Source: JBJHAX01 sp050480705
Lineage (GTDB): Bacteria; Actinomycetota; Nitriliruptoria; Nitriliruptorales; Nitriliruptoraceae
DNA length: 64,000 nt
Assembly (NCBI GenBank): GCA_050480705.1
Contig: JBJHAX010000009.1
Coordinates: 6,271 to 70,270, forward strand
Direction: 5' to 3'
In this document: positions 35,365 through 44,507 of the stretch, one piece after another
How the letters are laid out: each line of letters opens with the position of its first letter
Position numbering within the stretch: the stretch's first letter is position 1
Notes under the pieces: model-generated
Databases searched by the model: none
What the model saw: the letters and a program-made list of their open reading frames with translations, nothing else
What the model was told of the DNA's origin: nothing
Translations under genes and position numbers: made by a program

Positions 35365-35948
35365 TACGCCTCCACTGTCACGTGCGCGCACAACCCGTCC
35401 GCGCGAGATCCGGGCCCGCCGGCGCTGCGGCAGCCGACGACACTGCGGCGCGAGTGATCCGACCCCGGTCGATCTGGATTGGAGTGGCCACGCGACAAGC
35501 GCCCCTGCGTCTGCCAATTGGCGGCCGACGGGGAGTTCGCGTCCACGATGCCCCGGTCTCCCAACGACGCTCCTCCCACGCCACCACCGAACGGCTCAGC
35601 AGCACCTACGTACCCTGTGACGACGGCCGATGAACGCGCCGCCGCCACACTTCTGGCGTGGTTCGCGCCGTAGCGGCCACCTCGCCGATCATCATCGTCG
35701 CATCATCGCCGACAACCACTTGTCGCGATCACCTGTAGGGTACATCCTATAGCAAATCTCACGTGGTGCGGGGCGTGGATCCGGGCTGCTACGGACGGGC
35801 TGTTGGCATGATCCGGACGGGGCACCGTTAGCATGCAGCACGGAGTCGCAGGCGACTCGTCGCTCCACGTGCTTCGGGCAATCTTCTTGCGAGTCCCACG
35901 CGCACGCGCTTCCCGCAATCATGTAACCGGCGCAACGGAACGAGCGAC
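35365..35948. other. Regulatory gap upstream of the acyl-CoA block
   Basis: 584 bases without a gene I accept. It contains the second copy of the 29-base element (35726-35754), which would give a leader of roughly 360 bases for the minus-strand operon. A 94-codon frame (35648 down to 35364) ends on the synthetase start codon but has low-complexity content. The right end must hold the promoter of the plus-strand glycosyltransferase; no clear boxes seen. Confidence 0.55.
35726..35754. repeat. Second copy of the 29-base element with dyad TAGGGTACATCCTA
   Basis: Identical to 19970-19998 and oriented the same way relative to the downstream minus-strand operon. The dyad is at 35736-35749. A TAGGAT -10-like box lies within it, as in the first copy. 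Here I find no matching -35 box, so this promoter may be weak or need an activator. Confidence 0.68.
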
Positions 35949-37604
35949 ATGGCGCAGCACGGTTCGACTGCCCGCAACCATCGTCGCCCGCTTGTCGGCG
36001 CGACGATCGACGCACCAGCGCCGGTTCGTCTCGCCATCCCCGCGCGCTCCGCCCTGCGGTCCGACACCGCCGTCATCGGCGTGGACGACCAGCTGCTCGG
36101 CGAACACGACGACCACGGCCCGCTCACCGTCGACGCCATCGTCGTCGATCAGCAATGCGACGAGACGGTCCGGGCATCTCGTCGTGCGCTCGCCCGCGAG
36201 CACCATCTGCCCGTCCTAGAGATCGACGGGCCGCTCCTCCTACGCGCCATCGACAAATCCACCATCGACACCGACGAAAGCCGGTCGTCCTCACAGCGGG
36301 GTGCGCGACGCGGCCGGATCGTTCGCACCCCCCGTTCACCGACCACGGCCATGTACCTGGCCGATCCCGGCCCGACACGATGGCGCCGCAACGTCGCCGC
36401 ACACATCGGTGTGCGCTTGCCCGATCCGAACGACGCAACCGTGTGGGAGGCCATCGCCACGGTCAGCGGCGACCTCGGGATTCGGCCACACGTGCTGATC
36501 GATGCCGATGGCCGTGTCGGGATGCGCCGCCATCGGCGTCACGACATCGACGTCTCGGTTCTCGCCGAACGCCCCGACGAACGTGCCCTGCAGCTGCAAT
36601 CACTGCGCGGCGTCCTCGACATCGCTGCCGTCGACGACGACCCGACACGCCGGGCGATGTGGGTGCTCGAGGCTGCAGCACGTCGCCTGCCTGTCATGAC
36701 CACAGATCGCACCTCCCTCGGCTCGCAGCTCGCCAAGGAAGTACTCGACGCGATTCCGTCGATCGACGGGATTCGCGAACTCGCGGACCCGGATGTCCGT
36801 GAACGAGTCGGCGTGACGCTGCGCCGCGCCGTGCTCGCAGCACACGACTCCAGAGCCGTGTGGACCCGGGCGCTCGCCGACGTCGGCCTGCCGATCCCCC
36901 CGCCGCCGTCTATCTCGGTGCTGCTCGCGACCAACCGGCCCGAGCTCACCGTGCACGCACTCGAACGCATCGACCGCCAGACCCACCCGGACGTCGAAGC
37001 CGTCATCGCCGTACACGGCGAACTCGACCAGCGCCGGCGTGACGAGCTGCGCGCACGCGCCCAGCGCCCCCTCGAACTCGTCGAGATGGACGCTGCGGCG
37101 AGTCTCGGGGACGTGCTCAATGCAGCGCTCGCCGCCGCATCGGGCCGGCTCGTCGCCAAGATGGACGACGATGACCACTACAGCCGCCACCACCTCACCG
37201 ACCTCGTCGACGCGCTGCGCACCTCCGGCGCGACCCTGGTCGGGAAGGGCTCGGAGTTCGTGCATCTGGCGGCGATCGACACCACGATCCGCCGGTTCAC
37301 GACCGGTGTGGAGACCGCCAACCGCAACCTCGCCGGCGGCACGCTGCTGCTCGCCCGCGAGGACCTGCTGGCGCTGGGCGGTTGGCAGCGGGCACGCCGT
37401 TCGGTCGACCAGCGCCTGCTCGACGACGTTCTCGCCGCCGGAGGGCGCATCCACCGCACCCACGGACTCGGGTTCATCCTGGAGCGCCACGGCGACGGCC
37501 ACACCTGGGACGCGTCCACCGACTACTTCCTGCAGCAGGCGGTGCGGCAGTGGCCAGGGCTTGCAACCCACGTCGCAGGCGTCGACGACGCACCCGGAGC
37601 GTGA
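35949..37604 (+). CDS. Glycosyltransferase with C-terminal GT2 domain
   Basis: About 551 residues. The C-terminal half is a GT-A domain: PSISVLLATNRPELTVHALERI at about residue 316, QTHPDVEAVIAVHGE, and the metal site LVAKMDDDDHYSRHHL. It ends with GGTLLLAREDLLALGGW and a conserved-looking histidine region. The N-terminal 300 residues contain no motif I recognise; parts (VLIDADGRVGMRRH, RRAMWVLEAAARRLPVMTT) hint at a second transferase-like domain. ATG 35949 has only a weak upstream site (GGAACGAG). It converges on another glycosyltransferase. Product sugar unknown. Confidence 0.82.
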   Translation: MAQHGSTARNHRRPLVGATIDAPAPVRLAIPARSALRSDTAVIGVDDQLLGEHDDHGPLTVDAIVVDQQCDETVRASRRALAREHHLPVLEIDGPLLLRAIDKSTIDTDESRSSSQRGARRGRIVRTPRSPTTAMYLADPGPTRWRRNVAAHIGVRLPDPNDATVWEAIATVSGDLGIRPHVLIDADGRVGMRRHRRHDIDVSVLAERPDERALQLQSLRGVLDIAAVDDDPTRRAMWVLEAAARRLPVMTTDRTSLGSQLAKEVLDAIPSIDGIRELADPDVRERVGVTLRRAVLAAHDSRAVWTRALADVGLPIPPPPSISVLLATNRPELTVHALERIDRQTHPDVEAVIAVHGELDQRRRDELRARAQRPLELVEMDAAASLGDVLNAALAAASGRLVAKMDDDDHYSRHHLTDLVDALRTSGATLVGKGSEFVHLAAIDTTIRRFTTGVETANRNLAGGTLLLAREDLLALGGWQRARRSVDQRLLDDVLAAGGRIHRTHGLGFILERHGDGHTWDASTDYFLQQAVRQWPGLATHVAGVDDAPGA

Positions 37605-37614
37605 ACTGCGGCCT

Positions 37615-37649
37615 CGATCCGCTTTGAGGATCGGCCGGGAGAATCCGGC
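37615..37649. terminator. Hairpins between convergent glycosyltransferase genes
   Basis: CGATCC (37615-37620) pairs with GGATCG (37628-37633) over a 7-base loop, followed at once by GCCGG (37634-37638) pairing with CCGGC (37645-37649). There is no U-run. The position, between two genes that end facing each other, suits a bidirectional terminator. Confidence 0.45.
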
Positions 37650-37667
37650 TGGGAAGGTCGCTCGGCG

Positions 37668-38534
37668 TCAGAGGATCGGGGGGCGGCCGTAGCGGGCGAG
37701 CCGGACGATCGTGCGCCACCGGATCGGCTGGCGCGCGAGGCGACGCAGCTGCCAGCCGTCACGCAGACCACCGAGGGTCGCGCGCCATGCACGCGGCGCG
37801 CGCAGCAGCGCCAGCACCGTCCAGTTGCCGACGTACGTGGCCGCGACGACCAGAGGCAGGTGCAGGTGGCCGAGCAGGAACCGGTTGCGCGCCGTCAGGC
37901 GGTGGTAGTCGACATGGCGTGACGGGGGCGCGCCGGGGTGCTCGACGACGAGGTCGCCCCGGTAGCGGATGCGCCATCCCTGGTCGATGAGACGCCAGGC
38001 GAGGCTCGTCTCCTCGTGGGCGTAGAAGAACGCGTCGGGCAGTCCGCCGGCGCGCTCGTAGGCGTCCGCACGCACGATCGAAGCGCCGCCGAGAAACGTC
38101 GTCACCCACGAGCTGCGCGCCGGGTCGCCCACGCGCAGGCGCGGCACATGACGGCGTTCGGTGTGCCCGGTGTCGGGATCGACGAGCCGCATGCTGACCA
38201 CACCGAGGTTGCCGTCGTGACCAAACGCCTCGACGGCCCGGACGAGGACGTCCTCGGTCAAGCGTGCGTCGTCGTCGAGGAACAGCAGCAGGTCGACGGC
38301 AGCGCCGAGGTGTTGCGCACCGAGGTTGCGTCCCGCGGGGATTCCGAGGTTCTCGCCGGGGCGCAGCACCTCAACGTCGCCGCCCGGTGTCAGGTCGTCG
38401 CCCGGTTCGGCGTCGCGGTTGAGGACGACGACGATGCGGGTGACGACCTCGCCCTGGGCGCGGATCGAGTCGAGCGCCGCGGCGAGTTCACCTGGGCGCT
38501 GCCCGGTGGTGAGCACCACGGCGCCGACCTTCAT
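37668..38534 (-). CDS. Family 2 glycosyltransferase (rhamnosyltransferase-like)
   Basis: About 288 residues. It begins KVGAVVLTTGQRPGELAAAL, carries ENLGIPAGRNLGAQHLGA and the metal site LLLFLDDDARL, and later AFFYAHEETSLAWRLIDQGW, the acceptor-side acidic motif. The closing region has one or two hydrophobic stretches (LHLPLVVAATYVGNWTVLAL). Overall it resembles WbbL-type rhamnosyl or mycolyl-arabinogalactan transferases, but the donor sugar is not certain. ATG 38534. It is followed upstream by UDP-glucose dehydrogenase in the same direction. Confidence 0.86.
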   Translation of the reverse strand: MKVGAVVLTTGQRPGELAAALDSIRAQGEVVTRIVVVLNRDAEPGDDLTPGGDVEVLRPGENLGIPAGRNLGAQHLGAAVDLLLFLDDDARLTEDVLVRAVEAFGHDGNLGVVSMRLVDPDTGHTERRHVPRLRVGDPARSSWVTTFLGGASIVRADAYERAGGLPDAFFYAHEETSLAWRLIDQGWRIRYRGDLVVEHPGAPPSRHVDYHRLTARNRFLLGHLHLPLVVAATYVGNWTVLALLRAPRAWRATLGGLRDGWQLRRLARQPIRWRTIVRLARYGRPPIL

Positions 38535-38607
38535 GACCGGCTCTCCGTCACGGCCGGTCCGCGGTCCGGCCTCGGGTTGCCCCACGGCCCGGTCACGGCG
38601 CGTGTGG

Positions 38608-39936
38608 TCACCGCGAGTCGACGCTGCGGCGGCCGATCGAGTGGTAGCGCAGGCCGGCGTCGATCATCTCTGCGGGATCGTGGACGTTGCGACCATCCAC
38701 AACGATCGGATACGCCAGCTCGGTGACGTAGCGCTCAGGCGCGATCTTCTTGATCTCGTCCCAGTCGGTGCACACCACCGCCGCATGCGCGCCGCGCAGG
38801 GCGGTGTCGATGTCGTCGAACCGCTCGAGCTCCGGTGCTTGCTTCGCGACGTTGTCGAGTGCCACCGGGTCGTAGATCCGCACGGTCGCGCCGGCTGCAC
38901 GCAGCTCCTCGGCGAGATACAGCGCCGGGGACTCCCTCAGGTCGTCGGTTCCGGGCTTGAAGGCTGCACCGAGCAGCGTGATGATCTTCTCGTCGAGGTG
39001 CCACAGCTCGCCTTCGAGCTTGTCGAGCACCGCCTGGCGCTGACCGGCGTTGATGCCCCGGACCTCGTCGAGCAGCCGGAAGTCGTAGCCGACCTGGCGT
39101 GACAGGTGCGCGAACGCATCCACATCCTTGGGAAAGCACGATCCGCCGTAGCCGAGCCCCGCCTGCAGGAACCGCGGTCCGATGCGCACGTCGTGGCCCA
39201 TGCCCTCGGCGACGACCGCGACGTCGGCGCCGACCCGCTCACACACCTGCGCGACCGCGTTGATGAACGAGATGCGGGTTGCGAGGAACGCGTTCGAGGC
39301 GTGCTTGATCAGCTCGGCGGTCGGCACGTCGGTTTCGACGACGGGGCAGCCGTGCGTGCCGACCATCGGTGCATACACGGCACGCAGGACGTCACGCGCG
39401 GACTCCGACGACGTTCCGTACACGACACGGTCCGGGTAGAGGGTGTCGTCGACCGCCGCGCCTTCCTTGAGAAACTCGGGGTTCGACGCCACCTCGATGC
39501 GGTGGGCCACCCCGAGCCGTTCACGCTCACGGTCCACGACCTGCTCGAGGCGACGGCCGGTGTTGGCCGGCACCGTCGACTTCTCGACCAGGACCAGGTC
39601 GCCGGTGACGTGCGGGACGACGTTTCGCCCGACCGCCTCGACGAATGACAGGTTCGGTCCGCCGCCGGGCAACGGCGGGGTGCCCACACACACGAACACC
39701 GCGTCGGCGTCCGCGACGGCCTCGGCGACGTCCGAGGTGAAGCGCAGGCGGCCCGACGCGATGACCTCGTCGAGCAGCTCCTGCAGACCCGGCTCGAAGA
39801 ACCACGCCTCACCGCTCTGGAGCGTCTCCACCTTCGCGGGGTCGTCGTCCATGCCGACGACCTCGTGGCCCCAGCGGGCGAACGCCGCCGCGGACACCAG
39901 GCCGACGTGGCCGACACCGATAACCGAGATCTTCAC
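38608..39936 (-). CDS. ugd: UDP-glucose 6-dehydrogenase
   Basis: About 442 residues. The NAD-binding motif is SVIGVGHVGLVSA at the start, with DDDPAKV ending beta2. The catalytic cysteine lies in LGYGGSCFPKDVDAF. Other family marks are CVGTPPLPGGGPNLSFV, EKSTVPANTG, NPEFLKEGAAVDD and the UDP-binding AFKPGTDDLRESPAL. It oxidises UDP-glucose twice to UDP-glucuronate in the cytosol. GTG start 39936, eight bases after GGAG. With the UDP-glucuronate decarboxylase at 601-1554 it gives a route to UDP-xylose. Confidence 0.95.
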   Translation of the reverse strand: MKISVIGVGHVGLVSAAAFARWGHEVVGMDDDPAKVETLQSGEAWFFEPGLQELLDEVIASGRLRFTSDVAEAVADADAVFVCVGTPPLPGGGPNLSFVEAVGRNVVPHVTGDLVLVEKSTVPANTGRRLEQVVDRERERLGVAHRIEVASNPEFLKEGAAVDDTLYPDRVVYGTSSESARDVLRAVYAPMVGTHGCPVVETDVPTAELIKHASNAFLATRISFINAVAQVCERVGADVAVVAEGMGHDVRIGPRFLQAGLGYGGSCFPKDVDAFAHLSRQVGYDFRLLDEVRGINAGQRQAVLDKLEGELWHLDEKIITLLGAAFKPGTDDLRESPALYLAEELRAAGATVRIYDPVALDNVAKQAPELERFDDIDTALRGAHAAVVCTDWDEIKKIAPERYVTELAYPIVVDGRNVHDPAEMIDAGLRYHSIGRRSVDSR

Positions 39937-40206
39937 GGGGACACTCCAGGGAGGGACGACAACCGGCGGATGCGGCGCCGGCCGGTCGGGTGGTGCGCCT
40001 GCTGCGGCTCCACCGCCGGATGGACCGTTACGGCGGGGTCACGCGTCCGTGCGTGTGATCGCTGTGCGTGTGTTCCGCCTGGTGCCGGACACGGTAGCCG
40101 TGGCGCCCGCGGACGGCATCACGAGACGGGGCGGGGAGTTATGAGCGTTTGAAGTCGCGGCGGTGCGGATCGTTGCAGCGGCGCTGAGCGTTGCGGGAGC
40201 GATAGC

Positions 40207-41163
40207 GTGTCGCGCCATCGTGAGCACTCCACCGTGACACCACCCGATACCCGCACGCACGTGCGGTCGATGAGTGTCGCCGGCGCACTGCTCGTCGTCG
40301 CCGCCGCGATCGGTTTCGGCACCACACCGGTGCTCGCCCGCCTCGCCTTCGAGGGCGGGACCGACCCGTTCACGCTGGTGTTGTTCCGCTACCTCGTCGG
40401 CGCGGTGATCCTGCTCCCGCTCGCCGGCCGGCAGCGTCTCGCCGGCGCGTTCCGCACGGCCGGTGTGCCCATCACGCTCCTGCTCGGCGTCACCATCACG
40501 CTCGCCGCAGTCAGCTACATGAGCTCGGTGCTGTTCGTCCCCGTCGGCGTCGCCGTCATCGTCTTCTACCTGTATCCGATCATGGTGGCGGTGCTGGCAC
40601 GCATCGTCGACGGATCAACACTCACACGCGCGCGCATCATCGCGCTGGGCGGGGCTGTCGTCGGGGTCGCGCTCACCGCTTCGAACGACGTGGGCGGGCT
40701 CGACTGGCGCGGTGTGGCCCTCGCGGCACTGGGCGCAGCGTCGCTGGCCACCTACATCGTCGCGGGCGCGCGGCTCGTCCGACGGGTCGGAACGATCGCG
40801 TTTACCGCACTGAGCTTCACCACCGCCACGATCATGCTCTCGTTGATCGCGATCGCTGTCGGCATCAGCATGCCTGCCGGCGTGACCGGCTGGGTCGGCC
40901 TGTGGGGAGCGACCTTCGCGCACATCGCCGCGGCGCTGCTGTTCTTCAAAGCCATCACGCTGATCGAACCCGCGCCCGCGTCGATCATCGCCAACGTCGA
41001 ACCGGTGTGGGCGATCGTGTTCGCCTGGATGCTGCTGGGCGAGATGCTGGGGCCCCTCCAGGCCGCCGGTGGCATGCTGGTCATCGCAGCGGTGGTCCTG
41101 GCGAGCCTGCCCGCACGTGGCCGCCGGACCCCTGAGCGGATCCCTGCCGAGGGAGGCCGGTGA
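40207..41163 (+). CDS. EamA-domain (DMT superfamily) transporter
   Basis: About 318 residues with ten hydrophobic helices in two EamA repeats. The first runs from ALLVVAAAIGFGTTPVLARLAF, and the second ends in SIIANVEPVWAIVFAWMLLGEMLGP, the typical end of EamA domains. Members export metabolites such as amino acids. GTG start 40207 after GGGAG. Convergent with another EamA gene, 103 bases apart. Substrate unknown. Confidence 0.9.
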   Translation: MSRHREHSTVTPPDTRTHVRSMSVAGALLVVAAAIGFGTTPVLARLAFEGGTDPFTLVLFRYLVGAVILLPLAGRQRLAGAFRTAGVPITLLLGVTITLAAVSYMSSVLFVPVGVAVIVFYLYPIMVAVLARIVDGSTLTRARIIALGGAVVGVALTASNDVGGLDWRGVALAALGAASLATYIVAGARLVRRVGTIAFTALSFTTATIMLSLIAIAVGISMPAGVTGWVGLWGATFAHIAAALLFFKAITLIEPAPASIIANVEPVWAIVFAWMLLGEMLGPLQAAGGMLVIAAVVLASLPARGRRTPERIPAEGGR

Positions 41164-41266
41164 GGCGCGACGACCCTCCTGCCCGCCGGCCCACCGGTGA
41201 CGAACGTGGAGGGCATCCGGCTGACCCCGCCGCCTGCTCGATCGAACGCGGGCGTCGAGTAGTCAC

Positions 41267-42121
41267 TCATCCGAGCGCGATCGCCGCGACCCCTCCGACG
41301 ACGAGCACGGCGCCGGGGACGCGTTCGCGGACACGTCCTTCACGAAGCAACCGCGCACCGAGGAAGGTTGCGATCACGATGCTGAATTCGCGTGCCGGGG
41401 CCACGTAACTCACGGGGGCTCGCGTCAACGCACCCAGGATGAACACGTACGACAGGGGCGAGAGGACGCCGACCCCGAGGACCGCGAGGCGGTTGCGCCG
41501 CCAGATGTCACGAACCTCATGGGGGCGCCGGATGACCGATGGCGTCAGCAGGCCCGCGCGCGTGATCTCGATGACCCATCCGAGCAGGAACGGCGAGATC
41601 AGCAGGCTACGGATGACATAGCCGTCCCACAGCGTGTACGAGGCGATCGCGACCGCGATGACGGACCCTGCGACGAAGCCGCTGCGATGCTCGAGCAGGC
41701 GCGACAGGCGAAGGCCACCGATCGCAAGGACGCCGACGACGACGAGCAGGCCACCGGCAACGGCGATCGGCGTCGGACGTTCCCCGAGCAAAACGATCGC
41801 TCCGACCATCGCGATGAGTGGGCCACCGCCTCGGGCCACCGGGTAGACCACCGAAAGGGCGCCGTGGCGATATCCGCGCATGAGAATCAGGTGGTACACG
41901 AGGTGCAGCACGCCGCTGACGAACATCGCGAAGGCTTCGTAGGGCGTGACCTGCAGAGGCAGAAGGACGAAGACCACAACCGGCAGGTAGAGCACTGAAC
42001 CCGTGGCGTTGACCATCCACACGAATGCTTGGCCGGATTCGCCTGCACGCTTGGCAATGAAGTTCCAGCCGGCGTGCGAGCAGGCAGCACCGGCGAGCAG
42101 AACAAGCGCGACGGCGTCCAT
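41267..42121 (-). CDS. EamA-domain (DMT superfamily) transporter
   Basis: About 284 residues, ten hydrophobic helices. Conserved pieces are GAACSHAGWNFIAKRAGESG near the N-terminus and VVYPVARGGGPLIAMVGAIVLLGERPTPI at the middle, the standard end of the first EamA repeat. The protein ends soon after YVAPAREFSIVIATFLGARLL. It is on the same strand as the tricarboxylate transporter genes, 88 bases downstream of the TctB-like gene, and may belong to that unit. The start ATG 42121 lacks a good ribosome site. Confidence 0.87.
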   Translation of the reverse strand: MDAVALVLLAGAACSHAGWNFIAKRAGESGQAFVWMVNATGSVLYLPVVVFVLLPLQVTPYEAFAMFVSGVLHLVYHLILMRGYRHGALSVVYPVARGGGPLIAMVGAIVLLGERPTPIAVAGGLLVVVGVLAIGGLRLSRLLEHRSGFVAGSVIAVAIASYTLWDGYVIRSLLISPFLLGWVIEITRAGLLTPSVIRRPHEVRDIWRRNRLAVLGVGVLSPLSYVFILGALTRAPVSYVAPAREFSIVIATFLGARLLREGRVRERVPGAVLVVGGVAAIALG

Positions 42122-42209
42122 TAACGCGAGCGCTCCCTGACGACGCTCGGCATCCCGGCTCCGCCGGCGCCGCCAAGCGTCGCGTCACACGTCCGGTCTG
42201 GTCGTGGCG

Positions 42210-42707
42210 TCACAGTCCGAGCAGGTTCGGTGGCCAGCGCAGATTCAGCACGCTGCTGACGGCGATCAAGACGCCGAGCGCGGCAGCAGAGCCGACGAGA
42301 GCGAGCCACCAGCGGGTCTTCGCTTCCACAAGCAGGAACGCGATGAGGAACACGGCGGTGGCGACCAGCATGCCGGCGATCGCAACGGCGGCGACGTAAC
42401 CGAGGATCCAGGTCAGGTAGCGAAGTGTCGCGCGGAACTGGCGTGCGGCCTCGTCGGTGCTCGTCGTGCCCGACTCGAGTGAGCGCGACTCCTGAGAGGC
42501 GGCCTCGTCGAGCGCGGTGCCCCGTGTCCGGACCCTGCGGAGATCCACCGCGAGATTGATCGCGGCCAGCACGGTCGCTGCCGCCGAGATGGACAACGGG
42601 AAGTAGCGCGCCATCCTCGCGAAGTCCATCGCGACCAGGAACATCCACGCGAAGAGGACGAGCACGCCAAAGTCCATGCTGATGCGCATCCAGCTGTAGG
42701 CCTTCAT
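42210..42707 (-). CDS. Tripartite tricarboxylate transporter small membrane subunit (TctB family)
   Basis: About 165 residues with four hydrophobic segments, two before and two after a charged loop (residues 45-90), the TctB layout. The N-terminal AWMFLVAMDFARMARYFPLSISAAATVLA matches the usual position of the family motif around RxFP. ATG 42707 overlaps the stop of the TctA gene (ATGA). The order binding protein, TctA, TctB differs from the more common binding protein, TctB, TctA. Confidence 0.85.
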   Translation of the reverse strand: MKAYSWMRISMDFGVLVLFAWMFLVAMDFARMARYFPLSISAAATVLAAINLAVDLRRVRTRGTALDEAASQESRSLESGTTSTDEAARQFRATLRYLTWILGYVAAVAIAGMLVATAVFLIAFLLVEAKTRWWLALVGSAAALGVLIAVSSVLNLRWPPNLLGL

Positions 42708-44278
42708 CGCGAGTCCCCCCGGTCGTCCGCACGACCGTCCTTGGGGTCCGCCTCTGCCGACTCGGCCGGGTCATCCGGCGAGAGGCTCGGCGCACCCAGA
42801 CGACTGAAGCGACGAAGCCGCGAACTCTCGGAGCGGACGACGCTGAAGCCGAGGGTGAACACGATGATGACCGCGAGAACGACGACGATCGGGAAGGTGA
42901 ACCATTCGGTTCCGTACCGCCCCATCGAGATCGTGAGGTAGCGCTCCAGGCCGGAGGCGAGGACGAATCCGACGATCAGCGGAGCCCGGGGCCAGCCGAG
43001 GTGTTTCATCAGCCACCCGATGACCCCGATGACCACGAAGGCGATGATGTCGCCCCAGTGGCGTGTGCTCTGGTAGGACGCCACCAGAAGAATGACGAGA
43101 AGGAACGGCATCAGCTTCTTGCCGGGGATCAGGCTGATCTTCGCGACCCACCCTGACAGGCCCATGCACACCAGCGCGCCCAACACGTTCGCGATCGCCA
43201 GCGTCCAGATGATCGACAAGGTGACCGGAAGGTTCTCACCGACCATGCTCGGGCCGGGTTGGATGCCGAGGAGGATGAGCCCGCCGAGCAGGATCGCGGT
43301 CGTGCCGCTGCCGGGGATCCCGAACAGCAGCGTGGGGACCAGCGCACCGCCTTCCTTGGCGTTGTTCGCGCTCTCGGGCGCGATGACCCCACGGATGTCG
43401 CCCTTGCCGAACTGATTGTCCTTGCCCGACGACTGAGCAGCCACGCCGTAGGTGATCCAGTCGACGGCAGGACCACTGAGTCCGGGGATGATGCCGAGAC
43501 CTGCGCCCATCGCCGAGCTGCGCAGGACGAGCCAGCGGTTGCGCCACGTCTGGACCAGCCCGGTGATCCTGCCCCCCTGGAGTTTCGCGACTTCTGATAT
43601 CGATCTGCCTTGCGCTGCAAGATCGAGCATCTCAGGCAGTGCGAAGAGCGCCAGCGCGAGCACCGCGATGGGTATTCCGTCGAAGAGATAGACCTCGCCG
43701 AACGTGTAACGGAACTCAGGATGTGCCGGAGCGTGCCCGACGGCGCCGAGCATGAGACCGAGCGCCGCCGAGATCATTCCGGTGACGGCTGACCCCCGGG
43801 AGAGGATCGCGACCATGCTCAAGCCGAAGAGGGCAACCATGAACAGCTCGGGCGAGCGCATCGCGAGAACGATCGGTCGCGCGACGGTGAGAATGCTGAA
43901 GAGGAGAACGGCGCCGACGAGGCCGCCCATCAGCGAAGCCGAGAATGCTGACGAGAGCGCCTCGGCCGCACGCCCCTTCTTGGCCAAGGGGTAGCCATCC
44001 ATGATCGTGGCCTGCGAGCCGGTCGAACCAGGAACACCGAGCAGGACCGACGGGAAGGTGTCGCTGGTGTGGATCACGCTGGCCATGCCGATGAGCAGGC
44101 CGATGCCGCTCACCGGGTCCATGCCGTAGATGAAGGGCAGGACGACCGACATCCCGACGATGCCCCCGAGACCGGGAAGGATGCCGACGATGAGCCCGAT
44201 GCAGACCCCGAGGCCGATGAAGAGAAGCCGGGAGGGGTCCAGCACGAGCTGCAACGCCTCGAAGGCCGCTTCGATCAT
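42704..44278 (-). CDS. Tripartite tricarboxylate transporter large membrane subunit (TctA family)
   Basis: About 524 residues, around twelve hydrophobic helices. Family signatures are IGLIVGILPGLGGIVGMSVVLPF near residue 30, the GVPGSTGSQATIMDGYPLAKKG loop and LLFGIPGSGTTAILLGGLILLG. The C-terminal 60 residues are polar and probably cytoplasmic. It is the sodium- or proton-coupled permease taking substrate from the TctC-like lipoprotein. Separated from the tctC-like gene by 229 bases containing a strong hairpin. Confidence 0.95.
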   Translation of the reverse strand: MIEAAFEALQLVLDPSRLLFIGLGVCIGLIVGILPGLGGIVGMSVVLPFIYGMDPVSGIGLLIGMASVIHTSDTFPSVLLGVPGSTGSQATIMDGYPLAKKGRAAEALSSAFSASLMGGLVGAVLLFSILTVARPIVLAMRSPELFMVALFGLSMVAILSRGSAVTGMISAALGLMLGAVGHAPAHPEFRYTFGEVYLFDGIPIAVLALALFALPEMLDLAAQGRSISEVAKLQGGRITGLVQTWRNRWLVLRSSAMGAGLGIIPGLSGPAVDWITYGVAAQSSGKDNQFGKGDIRGVIAPESANNAKEGGALVPTLLFGIPGSGTTAILLGGLILLGIQPGPSMVGENLPVTLSIIWTLAIANVLGALVCMGLSGWVAKISLIPGKKLMPFLLVILLVASYQSTRHWGDIIAFVVIGVIGWLMKHLGWPRAPLIVGFVLASGLERYLTISMGRYGTEWFTFPIVVVLAVIIVFTLGFSVVRSESSRLRRFSRLGAPSLSPDDPAESAEADPKDGRADDRGDSR

Positions 44279-44461
44279 GTTCCCGCCCTCCGCCAGCCAT
44301 GGCAGGCCAGGCGCCGCGGGTGCGTCGCGATTCCAGGTCGACGGGCAGGCCCGTCAGCTGTCACACCCGCAGTCGCCGTGACGTGCTTGACACGTTCTCG
44401 CGGTCCGGTGGAACCGGCCGCCACGCGAGCCACGTCCCACCGGACCGCCAATCGGTCAACG

Positions 44462-44501
44462 GCCGGGTGGTGTGACGTCGATCGACGCCACGCCACCCGG
44501 C
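44462..44501 (-). terminator. Strong hairpin between tctC-like and tctA-like genes
   Basis: GCCGGGTGG (44462-44470) pairs with CCACCCGGC (44493-44501); the loop contains a second palindrome, CGTCGATCGACG. It lies a few bases after the binding-protein stop. No U-run follows, so partial termination or message protection is likely, favouring the binding protein over the permease. Confidence 0.6.
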
Positions 44502-44507
44502 ATCACC

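Noticed and set aside
35364..35648. 94-codon minus-strand frame whose TAG stop overlaps the GTG start of the ADP-forming synthetase
   Set aside because: The overlap is tempting, but the protein is low complexity, lacks a good ribosome site and resembles nothing known; the dyad and promoter-like box lie upstream of it, so it is more likely leader sequence.
39937..40206. Possible tRNA or small RNA in the GC-rich gap between ugd and the EamA gene
   Set aside because: I could not fold a cloverleaf, and there is no T-loop consensus.
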